From positions 1-64,000 of the forward strand of contig NZ_BPQX01000063.1 of NCBI RefSeq assembly GCF_022179525.1: a stretch of 64,000 bases of DNA. The letters run 5' to 3'. Under the pieces are notes generated by a model, which worked only from the letters and a program-made list of their open reading frames with translations, was not told the origin of the DNA and searched no databases. This document shows, in pieces, positions 25,597-33,042 of the stretch; the first letter of the stretch is position 1; each line of letters opens with the position of its first letter. The position numbers and the translations under genes are program-made. The stretch is from Methylobacterium persicinum (lineage in GTDB: Bacteria; Pseudomonadota; Alphaproteobacteria; Rhizobiales; Beijerinckiaceae).

Positions 25597-25597
25597 G

Positions 25598-25690
25598 GCA
25601 TCGATCCGGACGAAGGCGTCCGCCAGGTCCGGAAAACCTGACGCAGAAACAGAGGGCGCGGGCGTGGGCGCTTGAACGAAGCGGGTGCGG
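25598..25690. repeat. Interspersed repeat family B, copy 2
   Basis: It is homologous to 15031-15120 (shared GCATCGATCC, GGAAAA, TTGAACGAAG blocks). It directly follows the TAG of the 52-residue gene. The next 230 bases up to the YdcZ-type gene show nothing else I can name. Confidence 0.7.
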
Positions 25691-25919
25691 CGGAGCACGA
25701 GTGGGACTGGCCTGGATTGCAGGCGCTCGGGCGCGCCCCGCGGACGCGACACCAGGGTTCGACCGTGCACTGAGGCGCCAGCCTCGCCAGTGAGCGCCGC
25801 GGCGGCGATGGCCCCGACCTGTCGCGGGCGTCGCCGCAGGACGGTATGCCACCGGCGATTGTCAGAAGGCCCGATCGCCGCAGCCCTATCTAGAGATCTT
25901 GCGGCTCGGGATCTCGGCC

Positions 25920-26363
25920 ATGTGGTACCTCTACGGCTTCGTGCTCCTGGCGGGCGTCGCCAATGCCGTCCAGGCGGGGCAGAACGGGGCGCTCTCGAAG
26001 GGGCTGGACGAGTCCTTGACCGCGGGCCTCGTCGTGGTGGCCGGCACCGCCACCTGCATCCTCGTCGTCGGCCTGTTGTCCGGGAAGCTCGCGTGGCCGA
26101 CGGCGGCCCAGGCCGTGGCGATGCCGTGGTGGGCGTGGCTCGGCGGCATCCTCGGCGGCGGCATCATCCTCGCGCAGTTCCTCGTCGCCCGGAAAATCGG
26201 GGCCGCGCCGTTCCTCGGCCTCCTCGTGACCGCCGGCGTGGTGACGTCGATCCTGCTCGACAACTTCGGCTGGGTCGGCTTCGAGCGCCACCCCGCGAGC
26301 CTCTGGAGGATCCTGGGCGGATGCCTGATGGTGGTCGGCGTCGCCCTGGTGGCATTCTTCTGA
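25920..26363 (+). CDS. DMT-superfamily YdcZ/DUF606 membrane protein
   Basis: A 147-residue protein with about five TM segments. The start MWYLYGFVLLAGVANAVQAG and the QNGALSKGL motif are typical of the YdcZ (DUF606) half-size relatives of EamA transporters. The second half has LGGILGGGIILAQFLVARKI. Such proteins may form dimers and export small metabolites. The substrate is unknown. A start at 25899 is also possible. Confidence 0.8.
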   Translation: MWYLYGFVLLAGVANAVQAGQNGALSKGLDESLTAGLVVVAGTATCILVVGLLSGKLAWPTAAQAVAMPWWAWLGGILGGGIILAQFLVARKIGAAPFLGLLVTAGVVTSILLDNFGWVGFERHPASLWRILGGCLMVVGVALVAFF

Positions 26364-26483
26364 TCGCCCGCGGTCAGAACCGCCGATGGCGAGGGGTAGA
26401 GACCGTATCCCGATCCGTCGACCGGGCCATTCTCGTTCCATCGTGCCCGTGTCATCCTGGCGTCAAACCGGGGAGGACGCGCG

Positions 26484-26885
26484 ATGTGGCGAGACTTCGT
26501 AAGACTGAGTTTTGCCGTCTTCGCGCTTGGCGAGGTCTGTGCCGGAGGCAGCGTCGTGGCCCAGGAGATCAAGCGAACCGAACTCAGCCGCGCGCCGGTC
26601 TCCGGCGATGACACGAAAGAGATCATCATGCAGCTCGTCGAGTTCCCACCGGGGGCGACCTCGCCGCGGCACTTCCACAACGGCGAGGAAGCGTTCTACG
26701 TGCTGGAGGGTGGCACCGTGCAGGTGCCCGGCAAGGAGCCGAGGGTGCGCGCGGCCGGCGAGCAGGGCATCAATCGCCGCGGGGTGCCGCATGCCGGCTA
26801 CACCGTGGTGGGTGAAAAGCCGATCAAGATCCTATCCGTGTACGTGGTCGACAAGGGCAAGCCTCTGCAGGAGCCGGCCCCTTGA
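26484..26885 (+). CDS. Secreted cupin-domain protein
   Basis: A 133-residue protein. An N-terminal signal peptide (MWRDFVRLSFAVFALGEVCA, cut probably after VVAQ) is followed by a single cupin barrel. The first cupin motif is PRHFHNGEEAFYVLEGG with metal-binding His and Glu, and the second, RRGVPHAGYTVVGEKP, has the later His. It probably acts in the periplasm as a small metal-binding enzyme or sensor. The substrate is unknown. Confidence 0.8.
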   Translation: MWRDFVRLSFAVFALGEVCAGGSVVAQEIKRTELSRAPVSGDDTKEIIMQLVEFPPGATSPRHFHNGEEAFYVLEGGTVQVPGKEPRVRAAGEQGINRRGVPHAGYTVVGEKPIKILSVYVVDKGKPLQEPAP

Positions 26886-26957
26886 TCGCCCCGCAGGGTC
26901 ACACGACGTGATCCGCAAGGGCGTCAGCTTGCATTGGAACACAAAGGGCTCCCTGAC

Positions 26958-27245
26958 GTGACCGACCCCGGCGATCAGACCAATAAAATGGCTGAAATCG
27001 CCGGCCTTGCGGCATCCCTGGCCGATCGCATTCTCGAGAAACACGCGGCAGGCACATCGATTCCGCCGGAGCTCTTCAAGATGCTCGTTCGTGCGGCCCG
27101 GATTCTCCACGATCACAGCGTGCCCTGGCCCCCATCCGTCGAGTTCGTCGTGATGGAGGTCGGCCGGCGGGTCGCGGAGGCGCAGGCCAGCGGTCGAGCC
27201 GTCGTGATCGACTTGCCGTCGGATCACGACGCGGCCAAGCGCTAG
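26958..27245 (+). CDS. Small hypothetical protein, about 95 aa
   Basis: A soluble, helical protein (AGLAASLADRILEKHAAGT, PPELFKMLVRAARILHDHS). The start is unsure. TTG at 26934, GTG at 26958 and ATG at 26988 are all in frame. I recognise no family. Confidence 0.45.
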   Translation: MTDPGDQTNKMAEIAGLAASLADRILEKHAAGTSIPPELFKMLVRAARILHDHSVPWPPSVEFVVMEVGRRVAEAQASGRAVVIDLPSDHDAAKR

Positions 27246-27292
27246 CGCGTTGTCGGGACGCGTTGGATCGCCTCCTCTCCGTTGCCGCCTCT

Positions 27293-27318
27293 CCGTCTTT
27301 GCGAGCGAAGCAAGGCAA
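27293..27318. repeat. Half copy of palindromic repeat family C
   Basis: CCGTCTTTGCGAGCGAAGCA matches one arm of the repeats at 21842-21934 and 34911-35004. The partner arm is missing. The rest of the 27246-27476 gap is AT-rich from about 27360 and could hold the promoter of the next gene. Confidence 0.6.
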
Positions 27319-27476
27319 GTCAGTGGGCCGTCGCCCATCGGGCGAGCAGACTGCCGGTGCCGGAATTCAAGTCTTAACAATCCTGTGTCGTAGTTTGGTT
27401 AACAACGTTTTGCTGATTGCAATTTACGTCGTGTTCATGACCATTGATTTCGTGAGTCTATCTCTGAGCATCTGCC

Positions 27477-27890
27477 ATGAACTACGTAGGTATGTGCTTC
27501 TATGAAGCAATCGGGAACTGCCTGTGCAGTCCCTTTGCAGGAAGCGGCACCAACTCCACGGTCGGCAACGCGACCAGCAGCGCGCCCTCGAGCCCGCTGA
27601 GCTTGGCAGCGACCGTCCAGATGATGAACAGGACCGCAGTGCCGTCCGTCGATATCTTCAGCCTCGGGCCCATTCACAAGACGTCGTACCGGTCGTCGAG
27701 CCAGAGCCCGGCAGGCTCCGCCTTCGATCTTGTGTCTTCGAGTGAGACAACCCGGACTTGGGGCGGTGGGGGCCCGTCGGGCGGCGCGCCTGCGCCCGAG
27801 GTCGATGCCGGGCTGGCCTTCGTCCTGGTGGCGGGAACCGTCGCCGTCCTGCGACGGCGGCAGCGCAAGGCGGTCGACGCGACACTCTGA
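27477..27890 (+). CDS. Putative exosortase substrate with C-terminal sorting-signal-like tail
   Basis: A 137-residue protein rich in Ser, Gly and Ala. Its C-terminus reads PAPEVDAGLAFVLVAGTVAV followed by LRRRQRK. This is a short Pro-Glu-Val-Asp motif, one hydrophobic span and a basic cluster, the three-part layout of PEP-CTERM-type sorting signals. The next gene is a probable exosortase. No clear N-terminal signal peptide is seen in the reading frame from ATG 27477, and an in-frame stop lies just upstream. That is unusual for a sorted protein and leaves the call open. Confidence 0.5.
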   Translation: MNYVGMCFYEAIGNCLCSPFAGSGTNSTVGNATSSAPSSPLSLAATVQMMNRTAVPSVDIFSLGPIHKTSYRSSSQSPAGSAFDLVSSSETTRTWGGGGPSGGAPAPEVDAGLAFVLVAGTVAVLRRRQRKAVDATL

Positions 27891-27900
27891 CGGTCCCGCC

Positions 27901-28791
27901 GTGGCACCCGCCGTGAGCCGGCGCTGGGCAGGCCTGTGGCCCGCCGCAGGGCGCACCCTCGCCCTCCCCCGCCCTGTCTCGGCCGCGGGCGGTGTGCTGC
28001 TGGCCTTCTCCTGCGGGACGAGCGTCTCGGCTGCGCTGCAGCGCGTCCTGCTCGAACCGCATCCCGGCACGCAGCGCCTCGTCGAGCTCAATCTCGGGGA
28101 GATGTTCGGCACCGCTGCCGTGTGCTCGCTGATCCTCGCCGAGCGTCGCCGCCGGCCGGCACTGACCCGGGTCGACTTGGCCATCCTCATCCTCGGCGCG
28201 CTGACGTGGTGCCTGCCAGAGGCGCACGCGGTCTATGCCGGGATGACCCTGGTCGCGGTGTGGCTCTTGGCCAAGCGTTCCGCCGACCGGTTGCTGGCCG
28301 GGATCGGACAGATCTGGCTCGCCCTGGCATTCTGTGAATTGTGGAGCAAGCTCGCCTTCAAGCTGCTCTACCACGCCATCGAGCCGTGGGAGGTCGCCGT
28401 CATCGCCGGGCTCGGGCGTTGGGCCTACCCCACCCTGCACGCGACCGGGGTGTACCTCAGCAGCCGTCCGGGCTGGTCCATCGTCATGCTGGAGGGCTGC
28501 TCGGCGTTTCACAACCTGTCGCTGGCGGCCATGATCTGGCTGTGCGTGCTCAAGATTGCCGGCCGGCAGGTTGGTCCGGGCGCACTCGGCGCTCTGGCGG
28601 TGAGCGCGGGCTTGGTCGTGGCGATCAATATCGCGCGCATCCTGGCCATGCTCCCCTCCTCTGCGGCCTACCAGTTCTGGCACAATGGGACTGGCTCGGT
28701 CTTCGTCGCGGTGGCCTCCGCCGCAGCCTCGGTGCTGCCGATCGTGGTCCAGATCGAGAGGACGCCGTGTCCGGCCCCGCCATGCGCCTAA
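27901..28791 (+). CDS. Exosortase/archaeosortase family protein
   Basis: A 296-residue protein with about eight TM segments. Three residues match the exosortase triad: Cys200 in LEGCSAFHNLSLA, Arg246 in AINIARILAML and His261 in FWHNGTGSVFVAV. Exosortases are membrane transpeptidases that cleave C-terminal sorting signals outside the inner membrane and are usually tied to exopolysaccharide systems. The start is a GTG at 27901, ten bases after the putative substrate gene. The third gene overlaps its stop by ten bases, so the three look like one operon. Confidence 0.75.
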   Translation: MAPAVSRRWAGLWPAAGRTLALPRPVSAAGGVLLAFSCGTSVSAALQRVLLEPHPGTQRLVELNLGEMFGTAAVCSLILAERRRRPALTRVDLAILILGALTWCLPEAHAVYAGMTLVAVWLLAKRSADRLLAGIGQIWLALAFCELWSKLAFKLLYHAIEPWEVAVIAGLGRWAYPTLHATGVYLSSRPGWSIVMLEGCSAFHNLSLAAMIWLCVLKIAGRQVGPGALGALAVSAGLVVAINIARILAMLPSSAAYQFWHNGTGSVFVAVASAAASVLPIVVQIERTPCPAPPCA

Positions 28792-29300
28792 GGACGGCGG
28801 ATCGTACCGCGCTGGCCATCCTGTGCCTGCTGCTCGCGGCCTCCGTGTCGGCGCGCGTCTCTGCGGGCACGGCGCTCGCGCCGGGTTCGACGCCCGCCGC
28901 CGCGACCGACGCGGTCGACCTTGGGAATGGCGTCTCGGTGCTGCGCCGGGACGCCGTGCGCCGATCGGTGTGGATCGCCACGTGTCCGGCCCCGGTGACG
29001 GCCGACTTCGTCGAGCCCTCGCCGCACGGCAGCGACACGTCCCTGGCCTCCCCGCCCAACCCGAACGACCGCGTGGTCTACCTGTATCGGGGCTGGACCC
29101 TCGAGGGCCGCCGCGCGGCGATGGAACTGGGTGCGCTGTATTTCATGCGGCGGGCGGCGGCCGTCCTGCGGCTGAGCGGGTCCGGTGCCCGGGACGAACT
29201 GGCCGTGAAAGTCATCGTCCCGGACGGCTGCAGCGCGTCGCCCGGAGAGGTGATGGCGCATCTCGGTCTCGCGCTCCGACCGGAACCGCTGGCGGAATAG
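28782..29300 (+). CDS. Exported protein linked to the exosortase
   Basis: A 172-residue protein with an N-terminal signal or anchor (TALAILCLLLAASVSARVSA). The exported part has VYLYRGWTLEGRRAAMELGA and the C-terminus VIVPDGCSASPGEVMAHLGL. The ten-base overlap with the exosortase gene implies joint translation. Exosortase loci often carry EpsI-like partners, and this could be a shortened one, but the match is not clear. Confidence 0.6.
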   Translation: MRLRTADRTALAILCLLLAASVSARVSAGTALAPGSTPAAATDAVDLGNGVSVLRRDAVRRSVWIATCPAPVTADFVEPSPHGSDTSLASPPNPNDRVVYLYRGWTLEGRRAAMELGALYFMRRAAAVLRLSGSGARDELAVKVIVPDGCSASPGEVMAHLGLALRPEPLAE

Positions 29301-29453
29301 TCCTCGATCCGCAGGACACCGGGGGAGCGCGACACCCCAAGCATCGGCCCGGGGACCGCCATGATTTCACGAGATCAAATTGTTTCAGAACGAATGCGCC
29401 GCCGGGGGAGTTGAACATTCGGAGTATCGTTTCGACACTTCGGAGGACACACC

Positions 29454-29738
29454 ATGTCGATGAGAATACTGACGCTTGCTGCCGCGTTGACGGTCGCTTT
29501 CTCCGGCGGCGCCTTCGCGCAGACGCGCGCCGGCGGTGGCAGTGCCGAGGGCAACATGAACAGCCCGGGCAGCGTGAAGAGCAACTCGCAGAAGATGAAC
29601 GAGCAGAGCGGCGGTGCGATGCGGACGGGTGCGCCCGGCGCGAGCGGTGGACCGCCCGTCAGCACGCCCGGCGCGGCCGCCGGGAGCGGTGGAGGGAATG
29701 GGGCGACCGGAAGCGGTGCGGCCCCGAGCGGCAAGTAA
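29454..29738 (+). CDS. Small secreted Gly/Ser-rich protein, 94 aa
   Basis: Signal peptide MSMRILTLAAALTVAFSGGA, cut after FAQ, then a low-complexity Gly/Ser/Asn/Pro chain (GSAEGNMNSPGSVKSNSQKM) ending GSGAAPSGK. It is probably disordered in the periplasm. GGAGG precedes the start. Function unknown. Confidence 0.65.
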   Translation: MSMRILTLAAALTVAFSGGAFAQTRAGGGSAEGNMNSPGSVKSNSQKMNEQSGGAMRTGAPGASGGPPVSTPGAAAGSGGGNGATGSGAAPSGK

Positions 29739-30035
29739 GCCGGGCGCGTCATCCTGACGGCCTGCGCCCGGTCGCGCAAAGGACAGGATCAGCGCCCGGA
29801 AGCGGGCGTTGATCGACCCTCGCGGCGGTCGAGCGTCTCCGCACTCCCGCCTCCGAGCGCGCCGGCCGCCATGCCCACCCCGTGCACGCGCGGCCGGCGT
29901 GTCGCCCCGGGCGCACGGAGGCGGCCTAGCCGGCGCCGCAGCCCGTCGAAAGTCTCTGTTTACCCTGCCGGCAACGCCGTGAAACGCTATGCCCGCGGCA
30001 ACCGTACGAATGGAGGCAGGAAGAGGATCCGGCTT

Positions 30036-30281
30036 ATGCCTCCGAACCACCCTTCGGCCTCTTCCGTGGAATTGGCCCTGTTGACGAACGACGAGTTCGC
30101 GGCCCGTTGGACCGCCCTGGTGGGCGAGCCGCCCGCCATCATGCTGCAGGATCGCGCGCAGATGGTCAGGCTGCTGGTCGAGAGCATGGCGGCCGAAGCC
30201 TCACCGATCCTGGAGAGCGCATCCGGGACCGGCCGCCCGAGGAAAGGCGGCGCCATGGGAACGCGGCCTTCGTGCCGCTGA
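30036..30281 (+). CDS. Small hypothetical protein, 81 aa
   Basis: MPPNHPSASSVELALLTNDE begins a soluble, partly helical protein (MLQDRAQMVRLLVESMAAEA). AGGAAGAGGA lies upstream of the ATG. No family is recognised. The 297 bases before it hold no other supported feature. Confidence 0.5.
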   Translation: MPPNHPSASSVELALLTNDEFAARWTALVGEPPAIMLQDRAQMVRLLVESMAAEASPILESASGTGRPRKGGAMGTRPSCR

Positions 30282-30300
30282 CGGATCCGGACCGGACCGC

Positions 30301-30483
30301 TCAATCGGACACGTCGTTGTCGGGGGATGCCCGTTGCGGCTCGTCGTCGGGACACCCCAGATCGTGGCGCTCCAGGTCCGATGTCGCCTGGGCGCAGGCG
30401 GCGGCCCGCGCGGCCGCCGCATCCTCGGCCCGCGCCGGGGGTGGAGCGATCAGAAGCACCGCTGTGAGCAGGGCAACGCGCAT
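30301..30483 (-). CDS. Small secreted protein, 60 aa
   Basis: MRVALLTAVLLIAPPPARAE is a signal peptide. The mature part has two Cys (AAACAQATSDLERHDLGCPD), which may form a disulfide, and an acidic tail. AGGAGG lies just before the ATG. Family unknown. Confidence 0.65.
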   Translation of the reverse strand: MRVALLTAVLLIAPPPARAEDAAAARAAACAQATSDLERHDLGCPDDEPQRASPDNDVSD

Positions 30484-30749
30484 GATCCCCTCCTGTGATG
30501 GGCACGATGCAGGCTACGGCACCGCGACACTCCCCACATCCTCCGTTTGGGTGATGCCGGTCCGCTGGCGGTGAGGTCCGGCCCGGCCGGAGGCGCCGAG
30601 ACGCGCGCCCGCCCTCCGCGGGCACAGGTCCGGCGCATGGGTCCAGAATTAATCGTCCTGCCCGGCATGGTGGGCGGGATACCCGAGTGTGCGACCGGTG
30701 GTTGTGCGATTGAAGCGTCTCCGCTTCGCAATCGACAACCATCGAGGGC

Positions 30750-31301
30750 ATGTTCATGGCCGCGAAGCCAAAGACCCTGCAAGACGCATTTTATGAAACT
30801 CTGAAAGACGTCTACTACGCAGAGAAACAATCCGTGCGAGCGCTGAAGAAGTCAGCCAAGGCCGCCGAGCACGAAGACCTGAAGCGGGCCTTCGAGACCC
30901 ATGCCGAGGAGAGTGCCAACCAGGTCGAACGCCTGCAACAGGTGTTCGAGATCATCGGCAAGCCGCAGCGTTCCAAGACCTGCGAGGCCATGCAGGGCCT
31001 GACCTCTGAGATGGAAGAGGATCTCGAGGATTTCGGCGACAGCCCCGCGGCGGATGCCGTGCTTGTCGGCTGTGCTCAGGCGCTGGAGCACTACGAGATC
31101 GCCCGGTACGGCACGCTGAAGACCTGGGCCTCGCAGCTCGGCCACGAGGATGCGGCGAAGCTGCTCGACGAGACGCTCCAGGAAGAGAAGAAGACCGACG
31201 AGATCCTCTCGCAGATCGCCGGGCGCATCAACGTCGAGGGTTCCGAGGAGAGCCCGGCGGAAGGCAGCGGCAAGGGCAAGGGCGGGCGCAAGTCCGCCTG
31301 A
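30750..31301 (+). CDS. YciE/YciF-type ferritin-like stress protein (DUF892)
   Basis: A 183-residue four-helix protein. TLQDAFYETLKDVYYAEKQS and KAAEHEDLKRAFETHAEESA, then EHYEIARYGTLKTWASQLGH, carry the Glu and His residues of the YciF di-iron site. It is expected to be a cytoplasmic ferroxidase-like stress protein. The C-terminus adds an acidic and basic tail (EESPAEGSGKGKGGRKSA). The start may be 30750 or the ATG two codons later. A strong stem-loop follows. Confidence 0.88.
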   Translation: MFMAAKPKTLQDAFYETLKDVYYAEKQSVRALKKSAKAAEHEDLKRAFETHAEESANQVERLQQVFEIIGKPQRSKTCEAMQGLTSEMEEDLEDFGDSPAADAVLVGCAQALEHYEIARYGTLKTWASQLGHEDAAKLLDETLQEEKKTDEILSQIAGRINVEGSEESPAEGSGKGKGGRKSA

Positions 31302-31310
31302 TCGGAGAGG

Positions 31311-31341
31311 GGGCCCCGCCCGTCCAAGGTGGGCGGGGCCC
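31311..31341. terminator. Stem-loop after the yciF-like gene
   Basis: GGGCCCCGCCC (31311-31321) pairs perfectly with GGGCGGGGCCC (31331-31341). It begins ten bases after the stop codon. There is no T-tract, so the terminator role is only likely. Confidence 0.55.
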
Positions 31342-31443
31342 TGGCAGGCGTCCGGCGGGGGCGGATCACGGCGTATCGGCGGCGGATCAGGAACCCAAGG
31401 GGCGGACACCGCCTTGGTCCCCCGGACGGCCGAGGAGGATCCC

Positions 31444-31665
31444 GTGGGAACCGACGACGACACAGCACGCGAGGCACGGGGTAGCGTGCCCCCCGGCAAA
31501 CCGCTCGGGCAGGATCGCAAGCCCGAGGACCCCGGCGCGGCAGGGCCGACATCGCCCGGCAACCCGACGGGCCAGGACGACAGCGGCCCGGAAAGCGGTG
31601 GCTATGACAATCGCCCGCCCACACCCGCCCCTGACAATCGCAAGGGTGGATACGGCGCCGGCTGA
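31444..31665 (+). CDS. Small disordered hydrophilic protein, 73 aa
   Basis: A GTG start directly after GAGGAGGATCCC, an excellent ribosome binding site. The chain is Pro, Gly, Asp and Lys rich (SVPPGKPLGQDRKPEDPGAA) with no hydrophobic segment, so it is probably intrinsically disordered. It stands among stress-protein genes. Function unknown. Confidence 0.55.
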   Translation: MGTDDDTAREARGSVPPGKPLGQDRKPEDPGAAGPTSPGNPTGQDDSGPESGGYDNRPPTPAPDNRKGGYGAG

Positions 31666-31852
31666 GCCGGCCCGCCGCCCCCGTGGCGCATGGTGAGCGC
31701 CCGGGGCGCCGATCACATTCCGTGTCGAAGGATTCCCCAGGCGCGCGCTGCCCCTATGCTCCCATCATGGCGTGGGATGGCGCCCCCGAGGCGGATCGAT
31801 CGACCCGGACGCATCCCCCTGGCCGCATCGCATCGAATTGGACACCGCGGAT

Positions 31853-32326
31853 ATGAACCTCGTCGCCGGCTTCTTCGCCCGTGTCGCTCGTGCGGCCGCC
31901 GCCTACGCCGGAGATGAGACGCTGATGCAGGCGGCCGTCTCGGCGGCGGCCAACGTGATCGTCGCCGATGGGGAAGTGGCGGGCGACGAATTCGACACCG
32001 CCCTGACCGGCGTCCTGGCGAGCCCGATCATCGAGAAGGGCTACGACGCCCTGATGCTGGAGGAGGCGCTCTACGAGGCGATCGGCCGGGCGCGCACGCG
32101 GGCCGGTCGGGCCGACAACCTGCGCCGCGTCGAAGCCCTTGCCGGCAGGCCCATCGATCAGCGGGAGGGCGTTTTCCTGGTGGCGGCCGACGTGGCCGAC
32201 CACGATGGTATCGTCGAGAGTGAGCACGTGGCGCTGGCCGAGATCGCCGCAGCGCTGATCGTCGACAAATCGCGGCTACTGGGAGCGGCACCGGTCCGAT
32301 CCGCGCGCCCCTCCTCCCTGCCGTAA
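31853..32326 (+). CDS. TerB family protein
   Basis: A 157-residue helical protein. QAAVSAAANVIVADGEVAGD and REGVFLVAADVADHDGIVES are the two acidic, metal-binding helical repeats of the TerB fold found in tellurite-resistance and stress proteins. The ATG at 31853 (MNLVAGFFARVARAA) suits the family better than a longer reading from 31772. No other ter genes stand nearby, so a general stress or membrane-linked role is as likely as tellurite resistance. Confidence 0.82.
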   Translation: MNLVAGFFARVARAAAAYAGDETLMQAAVSAAANVIVADGEVAGDEFDTALTGVLASPIIEKGYDALMLEEALYEAIGRARTRAGRADNLRRVEALAGRPIDQREGVFLVAADVADHDGIVESEHVALAEIAAALIVDKSRLLGAAPVRSARPSSLP

Positions 32327-32362
32327 GGCGCCCGACCCGGTGACGGCCCGCCTCCCCTCCCC

Positions 32363-32536
32363 TCAGCCCTCGCCGGGCACGGGACGGTCCACGTTCTGCT
32401 CCTGCTCGTCGTCGGTGTAGCCCGCGAGCCAGTCGGCGCTCTCCTGTGAGCCTGCGCGGTAGGGATCGGCGGTGTAGGGCGCACCGGATTGCTTGGCTGC
32501 CTTGCCTGCTTCCCACTCAGCGGAACGGGTCGACAT
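32363..32536 (-). CDS. Rmf/CrpP-fold small protein, 57 aa
   Basis: MSTRSAEWEAGKAAKQSGAP followed by DPYRAGSQESADWLAGYTDD follows the ribosome modulation factor pattern (G-x-x-A-x...-P-Y...-W-x-x-G). The family includes Rmf, which inactivates ribosomes in stationary phase, and CrpP. GGAGATCAGC precedes the ATG. The acidic tail (EQEQNVDRPVPGEG) is unlike enteric Rmf. Ribosome binding is an inference. Confidence 0.6.
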   Translation of the reverse strand: MSTRSAEWEAGKAAKQSGAPYTADPYRAGSQESADWLAGYTDDEQEQNVDRPVPGEG

Positions 32537-33042
32537 GCTGATCTCCTTCATGCGCGTGCGATCGGGTTGGGCCAACGCCGACCGCGCCGAAAGGATGCCC
32601 TACCCTCCCCCCGGCCAAGCCGATTTGCGGCCGACGGCCAGCGCGGGCGAGCGACACTCCCTGTTGCCGTAATCTGCGTCGCCTTCGCACGCGACACGGG
32701 CAAGAACGCCCGAATGCGAAGGCTAATTTCTGCGCAGTGCGTGTTTCCAAACTAGGCAGAGAAACACTAAGCAATATTGTTCGGAAACATCGCGACACAA
32801 ATCATCCAAGCCGGCAAACATCGCGGAGTCTGTGCTTTCTAAGTCACGGCATATCCAAATGAAGACTCCACGGCATATGAGATCTTGCTTGCGATAACCT
32901 TTCGGGCAAAGTCGCGTTGTGTCGGGCCATCGCCAAGCGAGGACCCGCAGGAGCCCACCGCCAAGACGTGGGCCTGATAAAATGCAGGAAGACCCGGAAA
33001 ACCGGGCAGCCTGCACCCCCGGGTCTCGAAGCTTTGGAGAGA
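32537..33042. other. Long leader region before the porin gene
   Basis: No gene is supported in these 506 bases. CACGGCATAT occurs twice, near 32844 and 32868, in an AT-rich stretch that probably holds the porin promoter. Shortly before the start codon, GACCCGG and CCGGGTC can pair across 32990-33025. Confidence 0.5.

Noticed and set aside
27263-27505. Frame upstream of the exosortase substrate that could supply a signal peptide
   Set aside because: It is in a different frame, passes through a repeat, and its hydrophobic part does not join the substrate without an unexplained shift.
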